This document shows, one piece after another, positions 1-9,272 of a stretch of DNA of 64,000 nt. Source of the stretch: Pholiota molesta (taxonomy: Eukaryota > Basidiomycota > Agaricomycetes > Agaricales > Strophariaceae); contig JACGCK010000011.1 of NCBI GenBank assembly GCA_014925825.1, positions 1 to 64,000 on the forward strand. The letters are read 5' to 3'. Both the position numbers and the translations under genes were made by a program. Every line of letters begins with the position of its first letter. Position 1 is the first letter of the stretch. The notes under the pieces are model-generated. The model made no database searches, was not told the origin of the DNA, and saw only the letters and a program-made list of their open reading frames with translations.

Positions 1-1730
1 TGGCATGTTTGATAGGCTTACGTTTCTTTCTTATCAGGTTCGTCAAGAGGAAAACTTGAGTTGGCCAAGCTTCTAGAGCGGGTGCCGATTTCTGTTAAGG
101 AAAGTGTCAAAGAACTTGTCGCCAAAATCAATGTCTTGCTCCTTGACGGCGAGTTTTTTCCCGTAACGTGTCCAATGCTGCTTTGCTCATTTATCTTTCG
201 TCTTCTAGTATCCTTTTGCGCGATGTTTGATATTTGTCTGAAGAGACCATGGGCTGTTTCTACAAAGGCTGCTCTTGATCTTTGCAAAATGGTCGAGAAG
301 CGAATGTAAGATCCAGCCTTTTCTTTTCTTTCATTCTTCTTTTCTGACCATGCTCACAGGTGGAAATCAATGACACCCCTTCGGCAATTCAAGGGTGTAC
401 CTCCGGAAGTCGTTCGCGAAGCTGCAGGAAAACAATTCGTAAGTTTCGTTTTCAATGATATAGCCTGTTCGACTAAACGTTCCCCAAAAAGCCTTGGTAT
501 CGCTACTTCAACCTCACCCCACCCGGGAATTGGCGAGCTCCTGGGAATTCCGAACGCGGGTTGGCTTTCCATCGCCTTGTCCACACTTTCCCCAAGCTTC
601 AGTATGTACCTTCATACATCCATCATTATTTGTAAACTCACATTTCCGAATAGACTTCAAGCACAAGTGCAACTCATCACGCGCTCACTGCTCCGCATCG
701 ACCTATCTATTGTCCCTGATTTCCGTTGGGACGAGAAGGTCCATGGCACAGCGGAAACGTTCATTATACTGGTGCAAGACGTCGATGTAGACGTTATTCT
801 GTTCCACGACACCTTCGTCCTGCGCCAACGCTATGCTGAGGATGCACACAATGCGTCACTCACAGTGCCTATGTTCGAACCCGCCCCCGCGAATCAGTAC
901 ATCTCCGACATTTCTGATTGTTGGCTGCATTGGCTGCACGCGGAAACTCACCTGCCGATTTCGTTCCAGCATCTCATTCTTCCCAAGAAATTCCCCAAGC
1001 CTACACCTCTCCTCGATCTTCATGCCACTTCCACTTTCCGCTTTGCACAACAAAGAGTTCGAGGCGATATATACGCACACTATCCAAACATTCAACAAAA
1101 TCCAGACTCTTCCAGCTCTATGCATCGACCAGAACGCGCTCCTACCGGAAGTGGAAAGACGATCGCCGCAGAATTTGCAAGGAGTGGCAAGCCAAATTTG
1201 GAAACTTATAAGGTGGACAGGAAATCGTCAGTCTTACAGGAGAGACAAGTCCGACTGGTCGAGAAGGCCGATGCTTATCGCTTGTACTCCAACTCAGGTG
1301 CATTTTTAATATCTCTCGCGCTGAAAAAAAATCTGACCATACATGTTGTTCAGTTGCACATACAATATATCCTGTATTTTCTTTTATACGATCTTCATAT
1401 CAATATTTTCTTTACCGTCGTTCAGTTCCCATTCGGCGCGGCTACGAGAATACCTTGCTATGTCGCATTTACGATTGCATATCAGTCAACCTTAATCAGG
1501 TCACTTTCAAAGCACCCCAACTTCAATACGTTCTTCCCACTACAAGCCCATTACTCACGCCTACAGCTTCCTCTCGGCCTTACCATTGACCAGGTCCTCA
1601 TTCTTGACAAGGACCTCAAATTCTTGTCGACACCACTTATCCTCTCCGTTTTGCTGTGGAACATCCACGGTGGAATGGCTCCTCATCTCCTTGAAGTTCT
1701 GGATATCACTCTCTTTCTCTGTCTGTGAAT
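1..1730 (+). pseudogene. Decayed copy of the spliceosomal helicase BRR2 (U5 snRNP 200 kDa)
   Basis: Reading-frame fragments in order match Brr2. The end of the first Sec63 region comes first (AKLLERVPISVKESV near 62-110, then MTPLRQFKGVPPEVV at 370). The linker follows (RSLLRIDLSIVPDFRWDEK, HDTFVLRQRYAED), then the start of the second helicase cassette with an intact P-loop APTGSGKT at 1138-1161. The sequence then jumps almost directly to the extreme end of the second Sec63 region (LLQAH-like piece, FPLQAHYSRLQLP near 1536). The helicase motifs after the P-loop, including DExH, are missing. Frames are broken near 58, 215, 530 and 553 and by other small indels, and a 9-bp tandem duplication near 922-939 gives WLHWLH. 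Introns remain at plausible splice sites (for example 309-359), so this is a DNA-level duplicate and not a retrocopy. A functional BRR2 must lie elsewhere because the gene is essential. The copy continues upstream of the window. Confidence 0.85.
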
Positions 1731-1837
1731 CACCAATTTTTGAGTAATCAACTTCCAACCCGACACCTTCACAGGTTACTACAACTAGTACTCCTGCACG
1801 ATACTGGTGATGAAAACATAAACGAAGGCATATACAT

Positions 1838-2509
1838 TTATCCTAACACATAGTCAATTTCTTCCCTTGTCATTTTGTCCTTCAAATCTTCCAATTCCCC
1901 CCGAAACTTCTTGCTTTTGTTGATTACTTCCTCGTTCGCCCTCAAAATATCCTCTGCCTTGCGTAGTCTCTCTGCGCTCAGAAAAAGTACTCTCTCTACG
2001 CTGAGATGACTAAGTGGAGACCCAGGCTGAAGTTGAACCTCATCGTCATGGGCGATATGCCGTTTCTTGCGCTGGCGCTCTTGATCGTCGAAATCGTCAA
2101 AACGTGGCGAGTTTGATCCTACTTTCTCCGGAGATTCAGACTCTAGAGTGAAATGTTTGCGCTAAACGTCACAAGCATGATTAAACTTCGCCCATAACCA
2201 GATATATGATCTCAATACCTTGCCGTTTTGTACGGGCGGAATGGAACCGATTACGTTGACGATGTTGACCGCACCGAGGGGACTGACAGGCTTTACGAGG
2301 TGTCGACGACGGGGGGATGTTGGAAGCTGTTCCCTACTGGGAGGAGAGGAGCTTTGTGCGTTGGGTTGATGCCAGAAGTGTGGTTGTGATGAAGGAGGAG
2401 GCTGTTCCTCCTCAGTGGAAAGAGAAGTGCTAAAATGCTTCCTAGAGCGATCGTTGTGGTTGGTTTCCGCCTTGTTCATTTTGGATGGATCCACTTCGCA
2501 TCTCGTCAA
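1838..2509 (-). CDS. Small coiled-coil protein, unknown function
   Basis: Two exons (2509-2219 and 2161-1838) are joined by a 57-nt intron with clean GT...TAG ends, giving about 204 residues. The N-terminal half is low complexity and rich in Pro, Ser and Gln. The C-terminal half is charged: a basic patch (QERQRKKRH), then a long predicted helix full of Glu, Lys, Leu and Arg (about residues 150-200) that could form a coiled coil. The start is the first ATG of the open exon. I do not recognise a domain. The 3' end lies about 110 bp from the BRR2 relic, with the two converging. Spliced continuity into a sensible helical tail supports a real gene. It could be a nuclear or chromosome-associated protein by composition, but that is inference only. 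Confidence 0.6.
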
Positions 2510-2597
2510 CTCTTATTTATGCTTAGAATCTGGACTGTGGGACACGGAGCAATGTTAGTGGCTGCCCGTCGGCATGCTCTAATCCATGGAGCGCTCC

Positions 2598-3070
2598 AGC
2601 AATTGAAATGTATGTACCTAGTTCCGACCGTTTGCGTAAACTTAGCAAAAAATTCGTTTCTAGCACACGATCCACCAACAGGTTCAGGAGCGCACTGAGA
2701 CATTACCATTCGGAATGATCAAGTAAAACACGGTAACTATCGTATGCGCCCTAGTAGCAATTGAAATATAGGTACCAAGTTCCGACCGTTTGCGTAGACC
2801 GAATCGGACCTCCTTTTTTAGTACATGAACTTGGCGCCCGTTGAGACGACACCCTTGGCCCAGGGAGTCTGATTCAAGTGTAACATGGAAACTACCGTAC
2901 GCTCCCGACCCAGCAATTGAAATGTAGGTACCAAGTTCCGACCGTTTGCGTAGATTTATATCCTTTTTTAGCACACGGACCACCAACAATTGCCGACGCG
3001 GTTGAGACGACACCGTTGGCTCAGGGCGCTCAGGGCAAAATGTTCCAGTGCAATGTTCAAGTTAAACCGC
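2598..3070. repeat. Three tandem direct repeats of ~157 bp
   Basis: Copies start at 2598, 2756 and 2912, spaced 158 and 156 bp. Each begins AGCAATTGAAAT, followed by a GTACC(A/T)AGTTCCGACCG core, TTTGCGTA and then a T-rich stretch with (A/G)CACA. Each ends in a GAGAC...TTGGC(C/T)CAG-like segment. The first copy is the most diverged. The array lies between the coiled-coil gene and the DUF6698-like gene, in what would be the promoter region of both. Confidence 0.85.
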
Positions 3071-3189
3071 CGTATTGAGGTGAGCTTCGCATCAATGGAG
3101 CACTTGTGGCGTGGACAAGCGTTTTCGCAGGAATTAACACTATATAGCGAACTACACTTGGCTATTGCTAAGTCTCAACTTCCACAGAA

Positions 3190-3233
3190 GTCTTCGCTCC
3201 CTTCTTCCACCGTCTTCGCTCCCTTCTTCCACT
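3190..3233 (+). repeat. 22-bp pyrimidine-rich tandem duplication before a start codon
   Basis: The segment GTCTTCGCTCCCTTCTTCCA occurs twice back to back (near 3190 and 3212), ending about 12 bases before the ATG at 3244. CT-rich leaders are common before fungal start codons, so this probably lies in the core promoter or 5' leader of the DUF6698-like gene. Confidence 0.75.
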
Positions 3234-3243
3234 TTCCATCGAG

Positions 3244-5049
3244 ATGCCTCTAGAAGATATTACTACGCTCGTAGAGCATCTCCAGAATGAGGCTTTAACC
3301 ACAAAGAAGTAAGTGCTTCACCGATGTTTCTCGTCGTGTATAATGTTGACACAGATAATAGGCCTAAGGTTTTGGAGCCTTACCAGACCGCCGCAAGATG
3401 GATCCCTCTTGCCGTTGGTCCATTCATCAATATCAATGCAGCTCTCTATGCTGGCGCCGCGAAGGTCAACAACTTAGCATTACCGTACGTGCTTGGAATC
3501 CAGCTATCGCCGCGACAACGCTGAACGACACTTTGACAGGGCGAACACAACCGAAGAAGATCTTGAAAATTTCGAGGAATTTATGAAGTTCTGTCCTGAG
3601 CTGAAGCAGGCAATAAGGGGTTTCAATGGTGATGTTGATGTTCTCGAACAATTTGTCGGCCATGTGAGCGTATTTGTATCTTCATTTCTTTATGCTTTTG
3701 TTAAATCATTGCTTCCAGCTGTCACAGGCAGCATGTAACTCACGAGCGGATGACACCAGCTCTTGTCGAAAGGCGACCAGAGTATATATCTCCACTATTT
3801 GCAGGATGAGTTCAAGGGTTACCCTGGAGAAGAAGTGCGACCGTGGCTGGAATAATCTCTATACGGCCCGCCTTCTTTGTCCATTGAAATACCTTGACGA
3901 ATTCGACAAGGAACCCCAGTATGTGATTGGACTCGCACCTTGTAGTATGATTCGCTAACTTTTCTATATCTCGTGATAGGACTTTCATGACAGACGTTTT
4001 AGAGGGACGTATAAAGATCAAAGCTTCGCAGTGGCCCTCCTTTCTTTACCCTCCAGACACATCATACGACCGGGATTCCCTTGAAGACGGCCTTTTCCGA
4101 GGAAAAGTCCTGATATTGGTGGGTTGCTATGATATTTCTTGTTACCAGCGAGCCCTGATAATTACCGTGCTCAGTTTCTCCGCAACATTTGTACGGGGCC
4201 GACGTCAGCTCCGGATGGGATCCGACGAGCATCGAAGCCATCGAAAGCTGAAATCCACCAGATGGAACGTGTCACTGGGCGTTGTATTGCCTATGTAGCA
4301 GTGCAGGTAAGCAACCACTGCAACATCTCGATGATTCATCCATGGTATCTGATCAATTACAAGGCATACTTCGCCCTGTCTGCTATCGAGCAATGGTCGT
4401 CATCACCGCAAGAAGGCTTTTTTAATTTAGACGATTTCTACACCCGCTGCGTCAAACTTTTCGAAACGGACCCTGATGATGATTGGGTTGTTGAGACCCT
4501 TGATGCTCTTACACGGTGAAATTTCTGATCTACTATGTCTCTTCAAGTACTAATGCTATGATTTCCAGTGAGCTTCCATCCTTAAAGCGCGCTTACAAAC
4601 GGAAGCGCAGGGGAAATTTTCAACCTGTATCCAGTGACGACTCGGATGAAGACGAGACTAAATTGATTGAAGCTCAGCGGAAGGCACGGCGTCAAGAACG
4701 TAGCATTGACTCAGAGGTAAAATCTCATATATGAAACTCAAATGCAATCCTGATGTTTTTTTTCGTAGAATGCTACCTCGGGCAATACTCAGTTTGGTAA
4801 GGTTTAAAGCTCTGGGTTGCCAGCGAAGCACGTACTCATACACAACCAATTCTTCTAGGTGGTGCTCATGATGATTTCGAGCCAGGCGCCCCTGGCACTA
4901 CTAACACACCAGGTCACGCATCTTCTTCTAGAGTTCGACCTGCGGATGGTCAGCCAGAAAGTGACGTGCCTCAGTCAGAAAATGATTCGGAACTCTCGCG
5001 CAAACACTCTGCTCAATCTAATAAGAAAGGGAAAGGCCGAGCGGTGTAG
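3244..5049 (+). CDS. DUF6698-like protein of Agaricomycetes
   Basis: A multi-exon gene. It starts with MPLEDITTLVEHLQNE at 3244 (exon 1 to 3308, exon 2 from 3362). The body contains TAARWIPLAVGPFININAAL, then ENFEEFMKFCPELKQAIRGF, WNNLYTARLLCPLKYLDEF, FRGKVL, IHQMERVTGRCIAYVAVQ and ALSAIEQWSSSPQEGFF. That order (a helical N-terminal part, a FRG(K/E)-L segment, then IAYVA-Q...FALS..EQW) matches what I know of DUF6698, a family of unknown function expanded in Agaricomycetes. The tail after about 4570 is acidic and basic low complexity (SSDDSDEDE; KKGKGRAV at the end), suggesting a nuclear protein. No catalytic motif is visible. Repeats flank it on both sides. Some splice junctions in the middle were not resolved base by base. 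Confidence 0.7.
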
Positions 5050-6555
5050 TGGCGGCGCCCGTGTAGTAAGTGTTAGACTCTAAACTTCCTTTGCTCAGTG
5101 CTGACTTCATTAAGTGCATCACTATTTCAAGTGGTCCGCTGCACTGTCCGCTTCTTATTTGGTGGTTAGTTCTACAATATCTTGTCGTGTTTCGTGATGC
5201 ACCTTGCTATGGTCCCATGTGTTGATTACCTGCTGTATTTCTGATCCCGTCACGGTAGATCATATCTAATGAATTCTGGATTATATAACATTGCATGAGT
5301 CTCACCATGGTATTGATCTCGCTATTTGTACAGTAAGCAATGATGTTATTCACACATATTTAACCCAAACATTGTGTGTATTATATGCATTGAGAGTCAC
5401 ATAATGCTATACAATTATGGTAGTGTATATATTGTCTCGAAGATTGGGCGCCTATTCAAGCTCAGGTGTGAACAAAACCTCAGAGGTAAGGTTGCCGTCA
5501 ATACATATCTCGAGTGCCAAACATTGTGCCCCGAAATTGGGAACCCACAAAACCTCAGAGGTAAGGTTGTTCTCAACGCATTTCTCGAGTGTCATATAAT
5601 GCTTCATAACTTTGGTAGGCCATATGATAAATTAGTTGTATATATTATACCCCAAAATTGTGAACGAACAAAATCTTAGAGGTAAGGTTGTTGTCAATAT
5701 ATGTCTCGAGTGTCAGACAATGCTACATGATTATGGTAGGCCATATAATCATTCAGTCATATACATTATAACCCAAAATTGTGAACTCACAAAAGCTCGG
5801 AGGTAAGGTTGTTGTCAATACATGTCTCAAGTGTCAGACAATGCTACATGATTATGGTAGGCCATATAATCATTCAGTCGTATATATTATAACCCAAAAT
5901 TGTGAACTCACAAAAGCTCGGAGGTAAGGTTGTTGTCAATACATGTCTCGAGTGTCAAACAATGCTACATGATTATGGTAGGCCATATAATCATTCAGTC
6001 GTATACATTATAACCCAAAATTGCAAACTCACAAAAGCTCAGAGGTAAGGTTGCCATCAATACATATCCCGAATGCCAGACAATGCTACACAATTACGGT
6101 AGGCCATATAATCATTCAGTCATATATAATGTGTCCTTAATTTGTACATGCATTGTATGACCTTGTATGATGCATGCTGATTATATAGCCCACAATATTG
6201 TATCTAGGTTTTTATTAATATCATAGCTTAAAATGTGCATAATTCTGGCTACATTATATACGACTGAATGATTATGATGCCTGGTGGGAATTTTACCACT
6301 TGTGCGCTATGCATTGAATTTTGTTACCTTATATGTATATGACCTTTTCGATGATGGAGGACAAGTCGAGCAAGCACACACAGAAATCCGGTGTCCACTG
6401 ACCCCATAGAACGAAAATCAAATGTAATTACCGCTTCCGGCAATATCCGGACCGGCTGCGCTAACCCCGCAGCTCCGCGCTTCAAGATTGCCAGTTTATT
6501 GACGACTTGAATACTGCAGCTCAGCATCGATCTTTGCCCTTCAAATTCTTCCAAA
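5050..6555. other. Intergenic region holding the satellite array
   Basis: Apart from the 121-bp array and a short inverted fragment of it at about 6255-6276, this 1.5 kb is AT-rich and non-coding. The last ~200 bases before 6556 should hold the PEX5 promoter. I see no gene in it. Confidence 0.6.
5360..6140. repeat. 121-bp satellite array
   Basis: The anchor GAGGTAAGGTT occurs at 5483, 5558, 5679, 5800, 5921 and 6042. Spacing is 75 bp once, then exactly 121 bp four times. Each full unit also carries TCAATACAT, TC(C)GAGTGTCA, ACAATGCTACA, TTATGGTAGGCCATATAATC, ATTCAGTC and TATAACCCAAAATTG. A degenerate partial unit precedes the array near 5395. The units are AT-rich and non-coding. Confidence 0.9.
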
Positions 6556-8957
6556 ATGTCATTCCAAAGCCTCATTTCCGGATCTGAGTGTGCAGCGCCC
6601 TCCAATCCTCTCGCACAGGTGTTAAAGCATACCGAAGGAGATCGTAGTCTTCAACAGGTAAGCCTTGCCCGTTTTCACTTGTTCATTATTCTCCGATTTG
6701 AACAAATGCGAATAGGACAGAATCTCAGGCCCTTCCAGCTCTCGAGTATGTGTTTTTCTCTCAAATAATCAATCCATTGGACTCACCGGTGTTTCTCAGC
6801 TGCATCAACTTCCAGGAAGTTCATCTGTTGCTCCAGCCAGCGAACATGATATCGCACTCGCACGCCAATTCTTCGAGGGGAACTCCCCAGGGCCGATGGG
6901 TCCTGGGTTCGCTCTACATCCCTCCGAGCTTGCCAGACTGACTGAACTGAATGCTCGGCCTGGGATGAGTGAAACTCAATGGGTCATGGAACAGCAACAG
7001 CAATTACGAGCTTTCGAGGCTTCCGCTAATACTTCATGGGCTGCCGAATTCGGAAAACCAACTCAGCAAAGCGTTCCTTCTCCTTCACATCCCATGCACC
7101 AAGCTATGCAAGGAAGACCTGAATGTAAGCTTGGATCTCTCACCTTTCGGTAACATACTTTGACGCGTATTTTAGTTCAACAACGACCTTCATATATGGC
7201 CCCTAATATGTATAATGGTATGCAAATGGGAATGCCTCAAATGGGGATGGCGCCTATGTCTACCGACTATACGAATCTCTCAAACCAGACGCAAGGGAAA
7301 GGGAAGGCCCGAGAAGTAGATTTTGAAGCCGCTTTCGCCCAACTTGCTGCATCGATGGCACCCGTAGAAATGCAGACTTCCCGCATTGAGGAAGTTGATG
7401 ATGTTTCAACCATCGAAGAGGCTCTCAAGAATGCTTCTCTGAAGGAGGGAGAGGAAGAGGGACCACTGGATTTCCAAAAGTATGTCAAGCCCGATAGTTT
7501 CTAAATACAATCTCAACTCTCCTCCAGAGTATGGGATCAGCTCCAGAATTCAGATCTTCCTCCCCCGCAAGAGGACATGGCGAAATGGGAAGCTGAATTT
7601 TCGCAATTGATGAACTCTCAACGAGATGAACTCGAGGATTATGGGACAAGTATGCAAAATGCATGGGAAGGTGGAATTGGCAATTTTGATGATACCTTGC
7701 GTAATGGCGTGAAGTTTGATGGTGAAGGTATACCCATCCTCGGAGATTATATCTTCGGTGAGAACTTCTCCTTTTTCTCCTTCTGCTTGTTCTCACTAGG
7801 ATATTCAGAGAAAGACAACAAATATCTCGACCCGTCATCATCGCGATCTCTTCTAAGCGAAGCCAAAGCGCTTCTCGAACAAAATGGATCCCTATCAGAG
7901 GCCGCATTGATGCTTGAGGGTGCCATACAACAAGGCGAACTTGGCGAAGGCGGATATGAGACATGGATTCTCCTTGGAGAGACACGAAACATGGATGAAA
8001 GGGAAGAGGCTGGTATGCGTGCCCTTCTTGAAGGTGTGAAGAGGGCAGAAGAAGCTGGGGCTCCGGGTTCTGGAATGCTGGTAAGTTTCGTCAAAATAAG
8101 GAACAGGAACTTAATACCTTGGCTAACTTGAACCCACCCACAAGTCACTAGCGATCTCATTCACGAACGAATCTTATGATCGCGCGTCGCATGCGATGCT
8201 CTTGCGCTGGTTCCGAGCTAGATACCCTGGCATCCACGTTTCAGAAGAAACAATCAGAGCCATGAGCACAAATTCGTCATGGGACACTCACGACCGTATT
8301 ACACAACTATTCCTCGAACTCGCAAGGACGCAACATGGCCAAAATGAACTGGACCCAGATCTGCAAATAGCTCTCGGCGTCTTGTTCTATACAAATAGCG
8401 AGTATGAACGAGCGCAAGACTGCTTTATTACTGCCTTGAACGTTCGACCGAAGGTACGAAGCCTTATATGCTAGAGGCACTATTCATTGAGATTATTTGT
8501 AGGATTATCTACTCTGGAACAGACTGGGATCTTCACTCTCAAATGGCAACAAACCCGAGGAAGCCCTAGGCGCGTATCGAGAGGCATTGCAGTTGCGGCC
8601 CACATATACGCGGGCGATTTACAATGTTGGTGTGGCCTGTAAGTATTAAACTCATTTATCGTGTTTATATTTTTCTGATATATGATTGCAGGTTTGAATA
8701 TCGGCGCTGATAAAGAAGCTGCTGAGCATTTCCTGAGCGCTTTGAATCTTCAGGAATCGACAAGCGGTGATACCAGTGACCAACTATGGTTCACTCTTCG
8801 TCGCGCATTACAATCGATGGTCAGGGGTATTCAGATATAAAAGAATGCAGTTGCTGAATCCTTTATTTTATAGAAGCGAAATGACCTCGCCGAACTCGCG
8901 AAACCTGAAGCCAAGAGCAACTTGGATATTTTCCGCAGGGAAGGATTCGACTTCTAA
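6556..8957 (+). CDS. PEX5: Peroxisomal targeting signal 1 receptor Pex5
   Basis: Cytosolic receptor that binds the C-terminal SKL-type signal of matrix proteins and cycles through the peroxisomal membrane. The N-terminus [19 protein letters not shown] has the conserved Cys (residue 12) used for receptor mono-ubiquitination and export. The disordered N-terminal half carries WxxxF/Y-type motifs that bind Pex14/Pex13 (WVMEQ, WAAEF, WEAEF). The C-terminal half is TPR repeats: [59 protein letters not shown] and [18 protein letters not shown]. The gene has several short introns and ends at a TAA at 8955-8957. The start is the ATG that gives the conserved Cys-containing N-terminus. No frame breaks seen. 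Confidence 0.95.
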
Positions 8958-9272
8958 TTTTCCATCGAAAAACATGTAGCCTCTTAGTCAAGCCTTGTAA
9001 CACGGTCACCCTTGTACTAGCGCCTAGAATCGATGACAATCCAACATCATCTTATTGGCTAGATTCTACAAGAAAGAGGAGCTTTGGCAGCGATACATCT
9101 AATCCACGTGCTTATTTGAAAACGTATATTCGCTGATACGGCCCGACCTGGTAGGTCCAATGACCCGCCCCTTTCTCAGAATCAGAACCCAGATCTATCA
9201 ACTCGTATAAAGCCCAGCCTGGCAGAAAATTAGCACGATGAGCCCCCTCCTGTACCTTTTCACTCCACTGCA
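8958..9272. other. PEX5-ILV3 spacer (promoter region of ILV3)
   Basis: A 315-bp gap between two genes on the same strand. It has a CCACGTGC box near 9104 and a CT-rich stretch just before the next ATG. No coding potential seen. Confidence 0.4.

Noticed and set aside
5360..6140. CRISPR-like periodic array
   Set aside because: Repeat units are 121 bp and contiguous with no unique spacers; no cas genes; eukaryotic genome. It is a satellite.
6324..6605. Minus-strand open frame before PEX5
   Set aside because: Overlaps the PEX5 start and upstream region, no family similarity; treated as a shadow.
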